Origin: Axinella damicornis
Lineage: Eukaryota; Porifera; Demospongiae; Axinellida; Axinellidae
DNA length: 64,000 nt
Assembly: GCA_963931865.1 (NCBI GenBank)
Contig: OZ007509.1
Coordinates: forward strand, 5,252,947-5,316,946
Direction of reading: 5' to 3'
Part shown: in pieces, positions 31,110 through 40,787 of the stretch
Layout of the letters: every line of letters begins with the position of its first letter
Numbering within the stretch: the first letter of the stretch is position 1
The notes under the pieces: model-generated
Databases searched by the model: none
The model's input: the letters and a program-made list of their open reading frames with translations, nothing else
What the model was told of the DNA's origin: nothing
Program-made: the position numbers and the translations under genes

Positions 31110-31690
31110 GCATAACATTGTGGGGCGAGCCTGAGCAAAGTGCACATGCAAAACGTGGAGCTGTTGCATGCATATGTACATGCACATGACTGTCATCAGA
31201 ATGTGACTGAGCATGAGCATAGAGTGGCTGCGTATGACATCACCGGCCATAAAACAACCGAAACGCCCTCCATTATATTCCGTTTCTTTCATAAGACTGC
31301 ATGGCAAGAAAGTAGTAATTACCCCATGCGCATGCGCACAGCAGTCGTCTGTCTGTCTGTCTGTGGAGCAAACAAAAATCAGCATTTTGAGCAGTGAAGG
31401 CCTTGTTGAAGGCTTTAGTAGTTCAGGATAGAAGTGTCAGAATTCAGAAAATACTAGTGTCTACATAACACACAGACCAGAGATCCACTTGAGAGGCTGA
31501 GAAAAGCTGTGTGAATCTTGTTTCTAATTTACACAACTTGACCACATCCTGTTTCTAACATTACTGATGCAGGAACTTTCGGCTTATTTGCAGAAGTGTT
31601 TATTTACAGCATGACGTACGCATACAGTACAGACAGACAGAGCTCACGTACTACATGTCAATGTGGGGCTCGCCTGACTAACACTATGGT
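31110..31690. mobile_element. composite repeat with Helitron2/HINE-like head
   Basis: A block with TGTGGGGCGAGCCTGAGC (31119 on) recurs near 37070-37460 and 62535-63170. At 31320 a HINE-like start (TACCCCATGCGCATGCGC, then GTCTGTCTGTCTGTCTGTG) matches the 13199 copy through about 31540 (CACAGACCAGAGATCCAC). The 3' hairpin end is not seen. Confidence 0.55.
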
Positions 31691-31818
31691 GCTAGATTAA
31701 TACCTCAGTGTGTCACCTGGTGAGGTTGTTGCAATGTGGCAACATTCACTGTCAGTTGTTGACTTGACGTTAAAGCATTGGGTATCAATACATTACAATG
31801 TGCATATTGTCACCCTAC

Positions 31819-31908
31819 CTGTTACACTCGAGGATGCAGTGGGACTTGGCTCTGTTAGAGTGTTGGTAGGTAATGGAAATCCAGACAACTGTGAGCTTCC
31901 TGAGAAAT
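31819..31908 (-). pseudogene. orphan receptor stalk exon
   Basis: A 90-bp phase 1-1 exon with intact CAG acceptor and GTAGG donor, encoding SGFPLPTNTLTEPSPTASSS. It matches the stalk exons of receptors C, E, F and G, but no SRCR, TM or tail exon lies within several kb. Confidence 0.8.
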
Positions 31909-32946
31909 CTGCAGCAAAGCGATGATTGTATGTCAACAGACAAAAAAATCGTTGGCATATCGCATGCGCATTGGCACCGTACTGAAAAGCAGACAGAGAG
32001 ATGCCCCGGCGTGACTGTAGCTGCACTCTATCCTGTAGACATTCTGCGGTGTCATTTGAATCGGCTTTTGCTACTGTGCAACACATCACATTACTGGCAA
32101 CGAGGCTGGGAACCCACAGGGAAGGTGAAGACTGAACCCACTGGCCTGTCTCTGCAAAGACTGCACCACATATGGAAAATTTGAGGAGATCAAGCCGGAG
32201 TGTGAATCTATTGCCGTGTAGACTATACTTGGAGAGAGTGGAACTTTTCTTTAGATGTGTGCCGACTCATGATATGTTCTTGAGTGTGATTGGCAGCAAG
32301 AAATACTCTCTAGCTAGCTACTCCAAAACTTGCTCATGCCGACTAAACAAAGTTATGACAATCATACTAACAGCTACACTATGGGAAAATAGTCATCGCT
32401 GAGCGGTTTCATTTCCACCAAGCTGCGGGAGAAATCATAGCAGCCTGGCTACGTCATGGAAAACTTTGCAGGCTCAGTACTCATTGCAAGTTCGAGGGCC
32501 ACTTGGAAGATGCACTCCAAGACAGGCTTGTATGTGGCCTTCGTAACAAGGCCATCCAGCACCGGCTACTTTCCAGTTGACTGTCGCCAAAGCCAGGCAG
32601 ATTGCCCAGTCCGTGGAGGAAATGCATGCACAGCAATTCAAGTGGCCAACACGCCGATATAATTCATGTCTCGTCCGCCTCCAAAAGTACAGGCAAGAAT
32701 TATTCCTTGTAGCAGATGTGGAGCTATAACTACCACCGTCAGGATGAACTCACATTGGAGAATCAGTGTGTGATGTGGGGCATTTGGGTGATAGCTCCCA
32801 AGAAGCAGCAGAGCCAAGTATTGGAGGAGTTACGCAGATCTCATATGGGCATTGTCAGGGAGGGAGGGAGGGATGGATGGAGGAACTAACTACTGCTTGG
32901 ATAACTATAAGGCGGTACAGCTGCATGTGTGGACATGTTCACGTAC
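31909..32946. other. about 1 kb without a recognised gene
   Basis: No exon with supporting motif. A short GGGAGGGAGGGATGGATGGAGG tract lies at about 32861-32882. Confidence 0.4.
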
Positions 32947-33333
32947 CATTCACGATGAAAGTAGCATTGATGCTCTCCTCATAACAGTTGAACCTGCTAG
33001 CAAAGCAGGAGTATAGCCCAGCATGGAACGACTGTACAACCGATATCAGCAGGTCACCATTGGTATTGTCAATGGTGAATCCCCTGGAATGGAGGAGATA
33101 CAGTGCACGTGTAGAGACGGTCTGTGCTGTACAAGAAACCTCTAGGATGTACTGACAAATCAGACCATCTCACCTGAGTTCTTGAAAAGTGTTATCTCTA
33201 ATAGTCCACCGGGTACCATTGAGAAGGTAGTGCTGCCAGTTGAATAGACCTCTATCAGAGACACTGCAGTGTAGTCGAATGTCTGTGTCTCCCAGGGTAG
33301 CAGTCATGTCCTGAGGGAGCTCACTAAATACAA
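32947..33333 (-). CDS. Ig-like domain, two exons of an unidentified gene
   Basis: Exons 33174-33333 and 32947-33083. Together they encode one Ig fold: first half LPQDMTATLGDTDIRLHCSV ... FNWQHYLLNGT, second half GFTIDNTNGDLLISVVQSFH then AGLYSCFASRFNC. The pattern L-x-C, the Trp after about 11 residues, and the D/S-x-G-x-Y-x-C motif are typical. Phases match (phase 2 intron inside the domain; outer ends phase 1). A polypyrimidine tract precedes the first acceptor. Flanking exons were not found; a LINE begins 430 bp upstream. It may belong with the signal-peptide exon at 38.7 kb, but the phases do not join directly. Confidence 0.72.
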
Positions 33334-33759
33334 CTGTAGAGGAGAGAGGGGGAGATCCGGAGGGAGGGGGAGAAGGGAAAGAAGGAGGAGGGGGAAGGGA
33401 GAGGGTGAATGTGGGGAGAGGGTTGATTCCACAAACGTGCTAGAGATGTGGTTCAGTGACTATACTTTGTGCATCCTTGGGCATTGACAGTGTTGTAGTA
33501 ATTGACTTCAGACGTAATAACAATTATGTAAGTACAGCCATAATCCCAATTACTACCCATTAAAATACACAGATCCTTAGACATAATGATTACGATTACT
33601 GGTAAAATGTGCTCATTACAATTACTTTTCAATTACATTAGGTTGAGAACAGGGAAGAGATTTTAGATTAAGATTTTAGGATCTCAGAAGGGTCAGATGT
33701 TCACATTATATTAACATTATAACCCCAAGAATTCTTGAACGGTAAATCTAGATCTAGAC
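33334..33759. other. spacer between Ig exons and LINE
   Basis: Purine-rich + strand at 33334-33425, then AT-rich sequence. No gene seen. Confidence 0.4.
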
Positions 33760-33897
33760 TGTCTTTTTTTATTTTTATTTTTTTATTTTTTTTTTACTGA
33801 ATAAATTTGTTACTTCTGGTTTATTGGCAATAGCTACTATGCTAATACAGGCCAGTAACCACATACAAACACAACAAAAGTACAAGCACAAAGACGA

Positions 33898-35865
33898 CTA
33901 GAGTATGAGATAGTTAACTACAGCACGCTTAAAACTTTTTACGGTGTGACATGTGCAAATATCTCTAGGCAGACTGTTCCACAAATTAATGGCAGACTGA
34001 AAAAATGAGTTATGGTAAAAATTTGAGTGTGCAAAGGGTAAGGAAAGTGATGAAGAGTGTACAGAACGAATACGGTTGACAAATACTGAAGGTCTGGAAA
34101 TGGTAGGAAAGTTATGAAAATTTACATGCCCATTCAAAATGCTGTAGAGTTGACAAAGCTTTAGGAGTTTGCGCCTTACGGCCAGTGAGGGAATGCCGGC
34201 TTGCACAGTGAGATCCTCATACGTAGAGTGCCATTGTTTTAGGCATACTTTAAGACCAAACTTCTGAACACATTCCAGCTTCTCAATGTCCTTCTTCAGA
34301 TGTGGATCCCATATGCTACACGCATATTCCAAGTGAGGGCAGATCAGGGATTGGTATAAGCGTAAAAGAGTCTGAGGTTCAGAATGGTGGTAGAATTTCC
34401 GATAGAGAACTCCAATGAGCTTCCTGGCCTTTGAGCAGATGGCAGAAATGTGGTTCGACCAGGAAATGTCGGAGGACAGGATGACACCTAGGTATTTGGT
34501 TTCGGTAACATTGTTTATAACATTTCCATTGAGCATTAGTGGAACATTTGGTAGCGTTGGAAGTCTCTTTCTAGAAAAAAGTAGGTGGCAACATTTCAGG
34601 AGATTCAGGAATAGGTAGTTGTCTGTTACCCACTTGAAGATGGCATTGATATCATCCTGAACAAGGAGATAGTCGACCGGAGACTGGATAATCTGGTACA
34701 GGGCAATGTCATCAGCATAAATAACCATTTTTCCATTTGATACCACACATGTCACATCGTCAATAAAGATCAGAAATAATAAGGGCCCCAGAACAGAGCC
34801 CTGAGGGACCCCAGAAACAACTGGTAGAACTGTAGATTGTGCTCCATTGACGACGACAAATTGCTCTCTGTCTGATAAGTAGCTGCAAACCCAGTTTATA
34901 ACATAGGGATCTAAGTGGATATCAACCAACTTTCGAAGAAGTGGAAGGTGGGGCACACTGTCGAAGGCCTTACTTAGATCGAAAAAGATAGCAGCCACTT
35001 CTTTGCCGTTGTCAAGGGCTTCAGTACAATCGTGAGTAAAGGATAACAGGGCAGAGGTGGTTGATTTTCCAGGGGAGAACCCCCATTGTTGGTCAGAGAT
35101 GGGTGCATGTACCCTCAGGTGGTTTGAAATGATGCTGTGGATATGCCTCTCAAGGATTTTACTAAGGATTGGAAGGACAGAGATGGGTCTGTAGTTAGCC
35201 GGGTTAGATAAGTCCCCCTTTTTCGGAATAGGTACCACCCTTGCACATTTCCAACTTTGGGGAAACATACCAGTTCTGATGGATGAATTGAATAAGTTGA
35301 TCAGACTGGGCACTATGCTAAACACAGTACTTTTTAACATCCTTGCAGAGATGGCATCGGTGCCCGTTGCTTTGCTACAGTCAAGGGCTGCAATGAGGTT
35401 GAAGACTTGTTCTTCGGTGCACAGGAGGTGGTCAGGACAGCTCGAGGGATCAGTGGGAATACGAGGGAAAACAGAGGAGAGTACTTGTGGATGGGAATGG
35501 TTGAAATTATCGTAGAATTGTTTATTTAGTAGCTCAGCTTTCCCGGCATCGGTATTGATGTCAACACCCTCACAAATGAGAGTAGGAATGCTTTCATTAT
35601 GCTTGGATAGTGATTTGATCTTTTTCCAAAATGTTTTGGGCTCCACATGATGGAGGTCATTGAGAAACGCATGTTTGGCCATACGGATAGCGGATACAAG
35701 GGAGTTTCTGAGGAATCTGTATTCAGACAGTTTGTTGACAGAGCCTGTGCGCTTGTAAGCTCTGTAGATGGTGTTTCTCCTCTTGATCGCTTGTAGCAGA
35801 CCAGGGCTGAGCCATGGGAGATGTTTTCGGGCTGGTAGAACCTTTGTAGGTATACATTGCTCCAT
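33898..35865 (-). CDS. LINE reverse transcriptase ORF, 655 codons, uninterrupted
   Basis: Encodes the linker, reverse transcriptase and C-terminal region of the LINE. Visible RT motifs: PIPKKGDLSNPANYRPIS (about residue 213), FFDLSKAFDSVPH (about 294), GVPQGSVLGPLLFLIFIDD (about 352) and catalytic YADD (about 383). The C-terminus has CPHLEYACSIWDPH and SAINLWNSLPRD. The reading frame is open throughout, suggesting a young copy. The first Met is probably not the native start, since the ORF should continue into the endonuclease on the other side of the MITE. Confidence 0.9.
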   Translation of the reverse strand: MEQCIPTKVLPARKHLPWLSPGLLQAIKRRNTIYRAYKRTGSVNKLSEYRFLRNSLVSAIRMAKHAFLNDLHHVEPKTFWKKIKSLSKHNESIPTLICEGVDINTDAGKAELLNKQFYDNFNHSHPQVLSSVFPRIPTDPSSCPDHLLCTEEQVFNLIAALDCSKATGTDAISARMLKSTVFSIVPSLINLFNSSIRTGMFPQSWKCARVVPIPKKGDLSNPANYRPISVLPILSKILERHIHSIISNHLRVHAPISDQQWGFSPGKSTTSALLSFTHDCTEALDNGKEVAAIFFDLSKAFDSVPHLPLLRKLVDIHLDPYVINWVCSYLSDREQFVVVNGAQSTVLPVVSGVPQGSVLGPLLFLIFIDDVTCVVSNGKMVIYADDIALYQIIQSPVDYLLVQDDINAIFKWVTDNYLFLNLLKCCHLLFSRKRLPTLPNVPLMLNGNVINNVTETKYLGVILSSDISWSNHISAICSKARKLIGVLYRKFYHHSEPQTLLRLYQSLICPHLEYACSIWDPHLKKDIEKLECVQKFGLKVCLKQWHSTYEDLTVQAGIPSLAVRRKLLKLCQLYSILNGHVNFHNFPTISRPSVFVNRIRSVHSSSLSLPFAHSNFYHNSFFQSAINLWNSLPRDICTCHTVKSFKRAVVNYLIL

Positions 35866-35875
35866 AATACTACAA

Positions 35876-36296
35876 CACTGTAAAAAGAAAAGGGTTGTTT
35901 TAACCAGACTCTGATGGTCACCATATCAATGTCTCCTCCACTGTGGTGATCAAAGGATGTACCCACAGCCACAAATGTTGTGTAGCTTCACTTCTAATGG
36001 TTTGTAATTATAGGTACGTGACTTAGCTTAATTGTTTACCCATATATAGGACCTATAGTGGTCAAGAAGTGTACTAAATGATCTGCTTGGATGACGCACT
36101 TCAGTCATTCTTCAGTTACCTGGAACTAAGAAACTTGACCTAGGTTATATAACTCAACAGGCCTACTAGGTTATCCTATAGAGATCAAAGTAGGCTGCAC
36201 TTGTGTGCTCATTCCTTGATGACAATGCAAGGAGGCACTGAGATGCAAGTGAGGTGACCACAGCCTGGTTAAAACAACCCTTCTCTTTTTGTAGTG
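35876..36296. mobile_element. MITE inserted in the LINE linker
   Basis: Ends are inverted copies of about 45 bp (CACTGTAAAAAGAAAAGGG... and its partner ending ...CTTTTTGTAGTG). Removing it brings WWSAWQTRF next to SIMEQCIPTK, a normal LINE linker. I cannot assign the family. Confidence 0.75.
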
Positions 36297-37031
36297 AAAA
36301 TCTGGTCTGCCAAGCCGACCACCATTGGTTCATATCAGAGTCAATAGGACAAAGAGAGTTCCAGTCAGTTTGTTCCAGGAGTTCACGTGCCTGCTCAAAA
36401 TCTGCTTGATTGTAACACCAGACAGTTCTAGATTTGCTGGAGGAGGGTCTCTTGGCTACAGCATTTGAACAGAAAGAGAGAATAAAACCTTGATGATCTG
36501 AAGATGACAGTGGAGGAATTGTGGTACAAAAATTAAGTAAAAATGGAGATGATACAAAAGCCAAATCAATGGTGGAATGGTTGCCACTCGGGTTGTAATG
36601 TGTAGGACTTTTGACTACTTGATACAATGCAAAACTAGATGTTACAGATTTGAAAATAAAGGATGGTTGTGATTAGAAACATCCACGTTAAAGTCACCAA
36701 CCATAAGGAAGTTGGCAAACACTCTAACATCAAGGGAGCACAGGGTGGAAAACAAGGTATCTAACACTTCAGGTGCGTTGGGGGGTCTATACAATAAACA
36801 AACACAAAAATTACAAGAGTCTAATTTTAAGGAAATGATAATACATTCAAAACTTGAGTCACCCATGAACAGGATGTTATATACTATGACTGTGGTGGCA
36901 ATGTGTGGACTACTGTTTACCACCACGAAGCCCCTCACACTGCAGGAAGTAAGTGAACTCAGGTTGGAAATAACGCATGACGCAAGAACACGCAAAATAC
37001 GACCAGGAAGTGATTTACGGCACGACGTACA

Positions 37032-37037
<6 letters not shown>

Positions 37038-37062
<25 letters not shown>

Positions 37063-38698
37063 AAATTTACAGCAAACTCGTCTATGTGGGGCTCGCTCAG
37101 GCTCGCCCCAACTACCAGCTGCTGTGGTTTATCAGGAATACACGAGGCTGTGCGTTGATATCATGATGTCGCGCCGGTCTAACTGAGACGCACAGTCTAC
37201 CTCAACAAGGCCTTGCAAGGATGGAGACTATAGCGGGGCGGTGAGTGGCTAACAGAGACCGCTCCTGGACCTACCTTCCAGACTGCTTCAAGTGCACGAA
37301 ATCAATGATTAGTGCGGTCATAACTTTCTCTGGTGTGATCTGTGTCTGTGTCCTTAACTCTCCGTCAGACTCACATTCTGATGACATGCACATGCAACTG
37401 CTCCATGCACATTCAGTACCTTCATGTACTCGCTCAGGCTCGCCCCACAATGTTCTGCATTCGTCTAGTATAACTATAACATAAACTTCCGTCAGTCACT
37501 AATAACCATTCCAAAGGTGCCACTGTGCGCTGCAGCAGTTTCCTGGGCAACACAGTGCTGGGTTAGCTTGTGTGCGAGTTAGTTAAATTTAAAGTGGCGA
37601 TAACTAGCAAACTATACGTGATCAGTGGACGGTTTTTGCTGCATGAACTTAGCTATGTGTGGTGCTTATGTGTACCAAGTTTCATTTCATATGGCCTTAG
37701 TGTAGTTGAAAAATGTTTGTATATATAAAATCACTATCCCGTAACCTTAACCCCGGCCCTAGCTCGTTTACTCTAGCTATCCAGTGTGTCTGCTGTGTCC
37801 AGTGTGTCTGCTGTGTCCAGTGTGTCTGCTGCATATAAAGCTGGTTAGCTAACTGTCGGTACTGCAGTGTTGTCTACATTTGCCATGCCAGATGGTGAGT
37901 TATATAGCTACATCTGTCAGTATGGCTAGATTTGCAGTGTTTTATTATTTTTTTGGTCCAATGACCCTGCTAGCAATAGGCGTTGAAATCAAGTATGTGG
38001 ATGTTACTTTTTAATGTTAATAGCTACTCTGGACAAGCAAATTGCAAAGCTCATTTTGTGGTTGTATACATAGTAGAACCAGACCTCATTGTGTATCAGC
38101 AAGCGTTCAGCTGCAAGTTGATGACTCAGTATCAAGTTAGTCGCATGTAGCCAGACTCTCGCAAGGAAAGGAGAGTCTGGTTAACTGTCCATATAGGACT
38201 TGTTCTGATGCCCGGGTGGCGATAACTAGTTGTATCTACTTAGCTAGACTGTGGGTTTCCGCCCTGAACTTCCGAGGCAAGGCTGCTAGGGGATTTCAGA
38301 TGCCCAGTGAGTCACCATGGAAGGGGAAGCCGACCCTGTGGCTCCACTTCAGAGTCCTTACCATGGTGGTGAGCTGTTCCTGGACTTGATGGCAACCGAA
38401 ACTTATTGAGCAACTCCATTTAGGCCAATTTGTATACTGTCGTGCTCACTTGGGACTTTGACTTTGACGAAGGGTTAATTTTGTCACACTAAAGGGACAT
38501 GTTAAAGTTTATCCTCTTTCCTGTATCAATTATACACTTATCAACATGTAGCAGATGGACAAGAGTGAGCCATCTGACTACTATTCCTACTCTCACCACA
38601 GTTACACAGTGTTTTGTCTAGAGATTATATTTTGGGGGAGAAAAAGCTTGTGTTGGGGGCCCCCCTTGGGGCCGTGAAAAAAAAAACACTGGACTTAC
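37038..38698. other. about 1.6 kb of repeats and possible first exons
   Basis: A (TA)n tract at 37041-37062; a block shared with 31.1 and 62.5-63.2 kb (GGGGCTCGCTCAGGCTCG) at about 37080-37460; an 18-bp minisatellite (TCCAGTGTGTCTGCTGTG) at about 37785-37832. Two short ATG-to-donor stretches (MPDG at 37887; MEGEADPVAPLQSPYHG at 38317-38368, Kozak ACCATGG, donor GTGAGC) could be + strand first exons, but no partners were found. Confidence 0.4.
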
Positions 38699-38811
38699 AG
38701 ATACACAGACAGACAGACAGACGGGCACCCACCCCCTGGACAATCCTGTGCTCCAGTCAGTAGAACTCCTTGCAGTAGCAACACTGCAACCCAGGCAAGA
38801 AGAGACTTCAT
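38699..38811 (-). CDS. possible signal-peptide exon of an unidentified secreted or membrane protein
   Basis: Starts MKSLLAWVAVLLLQGVLLTG, a clear signal peptide with likely cleavage near TGA-QDC, followed by CPGGGC and a GTCT microsatellite, ending at a GTAAGT donor in phase 2. It lies 138 bp left of the P-like transposon. It might be the first exon of the Ig-domain gene at 33 kb, but its phase does not match that acceptor, so an unseen exon would be needed. Confidence 0.5.
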
Positions 38812-39070
38812 TTCTAATGCTCTCCCTATTTGCTGTGAGACGAGGAACAAGAGGAGATGGTGATTCAACAATAATGGCACTCAGTCAAGGGGTAGTCACT
38901 TAGTCTCGTCTGGTAATCTGCCTATTCCGTTTTGCATAGATAATACAGTACTGACGTGGATGTGAAACGTTTCCGCTTTCGACGTTTCCGATCATTGCAG
39001 TACGTGTAACGGATTAGATTTCCAAATTCCGTATACGTTGACCTTTGAACTGACGTGAGGATCGAGAGGA

Positions 39071-40740
39071 ATGGCGGGAATCTCGGAAGGCGATCGTGCG
39101 TGTGTGAGTAGCCCGTCTAGTGGTGAAAGCATTTCGGGAGCCAGTAGTAACAGCAGCATGTGCGAGGAGGAATTGGAAGAGGAGGGGGAGAGAGAGCTAG
39201 TTCTAGTGCCGAGGAGAGAAGTAAGGGTAGAACTACTGAACTTTGTAGCTATAGCTAGCTAGCTAAAATATTAATATGTAGCTAATTTAAATAACAAGTA
39301 GCTTGCTTCGCCGCAGCTACTTCCCCCTCGCTCGCCTACGTGAGCTGCTGTTCCCGGTCCCTGATTGCGTCCGCTTCAGCCCAGCGGTAGCGCGAGCGAT
39401 TCGCCCCGATTTGCCACGGTCCCGGCTTCAGCTGCAGCTCGAGCGATCCCCGATTGCGTCCGCTTCAGCTGCTGCTCCCCGACTAGACTGCGTCCGTTTC
39501 AACAGATACACACACACACACGCACACACACACACGCGCACACAAAACAAGCTGACAATTTTATAATAATGATAGTGCACCCACTGATGCGGTGCCATTT
39601 TGCCTACAGACTTGTAAAGCTACTACTAGCGACAAGCAGGAACACGTCGATGACCAGGTCCTTGGAGGGGTGGGATGCTCTGAGTTCTTCCTGGCATGCG
39701 TTTCGTCCTTGAAGAGAGAGGAGCTGATCAAGCGTTCTCCAAGAGGACAGAGAGTGAAAGTGATGTTGGACTTGATTGAGACAATGGAGCAGGAGAGTGT
39801 TGCAGAAATTGCCAGATTCTTGATTCTCCAGATGAATAGTTGTCTTGTAGCTGGATACAGACACAAGTTGACCTCCGCTGCACAGGCTTCCGCGTGGTCT
39901 ACTTTCCATAGCTTACGTAGCAGTCAGCATGTAAAACACACCTGGAATGCCTTCATCTCTGCTCAAGTTCCGCAGTCCCATCAAAAAGAGCCTCAGCTAG
40001 CATTGCAGTTGCTTATGGACAGAGTCCTCAAGAGACTGATTGAGAACAAGGCGAAAGCAACTAGGCAGCACACCGAGAGCTCCACAGCCGGTTCAGTGAG
40101 ACCGCTTACAACACTGGAGAGTAATGGCCTCAGATACATGGCAGGATACGTTGCTGTCAGTCTGTTGAAGAAATACAGAAAGCCCTCGAAGCACCCTCAA
40201 GTACAGCTGAAGCGGACCCTGTTTGTGCGTGTTCTGATTGGGATGAGAGCTGTAGACCAACCTGGGGAACCTGACTCTCCCTTGGACTACAGTAAAGTTT
40301 GGTCAGAGCTGATCGATCGAGGAGGCCTGTATCACATTGACGACAAGGTAATTGTTAATTTTGTGATTGATGTAAAAAATAATTAGCTACGATTGTATAT
40401 ATTTCCATTCTTTCAGGTGTTCCTTTTGATTGAATCGATTGAGATGGTCATTCGGCAGCACTTCAGTGTTCCTGATGTACATACTTACATACCAGGCACT
40501 GATCTTCGCCAACACATACTGGATATGGTTCTGGAATCAGAGCCAACTCTTTCGTACTGGGAAGCAATTGCCGACAGCATCCCTACAAAGTATGAACAGT
40601 ATAGCATTGAGCTACTTAAAGTTATTGCCAACTTGTGGATCACAATCCGTGGTCACTCTTTTGCTAAAGAATGCACAACCAAGTTTGAAAGGAAATACAA
40701 GAAGGGAACAAGAAAATCTTTACAACCACAAAGAGAATAA
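39071..40740 (+). CDS. companion protein of the P-like transposon, three exons
   Basis: Exons 39071-39220, 39610-40347 and 40417-40740, all phase 0, giving 403 residues with no stop. The N-terminus is acidic and Ser-rich (CEEELEEEGERE). The centre has LKREELIKRSPRGQRVKVML and an NGLRYMAGYVAVSLLKKY stretch; then DRGGLYHIDDKVFLLIESIE and a basic C-terminus (KFERKYKKGTRKS). The AGYV and DRGGL patterns recall uncharacterised proteins of invertebrate genomes, from memory only. I cannot name a domain. Its position inside the TIRs suggests a role in transposition, such as DNA or transposase binding. A (CA)n tract lies in intron 1. Confidence 0.8.
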
Positions 40741-40787
40741 CATTTATGTCATGTATTTACATCAGTTTGTGTTCTGTCATTATAGTG

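Larger units (their letters stand above)
33760..37037 (-). mobile_element. Jockey/CR1-like LINE, nearly intact, 5'-truncated
   Basis: On the minus strand: endonuclease part (CLLYRPPNAPEV, FLMVGDFNVD, then NHSTIDLAFVSSP and SSSDHQGF), linker (IPTKVLPARKHLPWLSPGL), RT and C-terminal region, then an A-rich tail (T/AT-rich on +, about 33761-33798). A one-base frameshift separates the two endonuclease ORFs near 36640-36660. A 421-bp MITE splits the linker at 35876-36296. The 5' end stops at about 37037, next to a (TA)n tract, without the start of the endonuclease. Confidence 0.88.

Noticed and set aside
38699..38811. Direct joining of this signal-peptide exon to the Ig exon at 33174-33333
   Set aside because: Donor is phase 2 while the Ig acceptor needs phase 1; an intermediate exon was not found.
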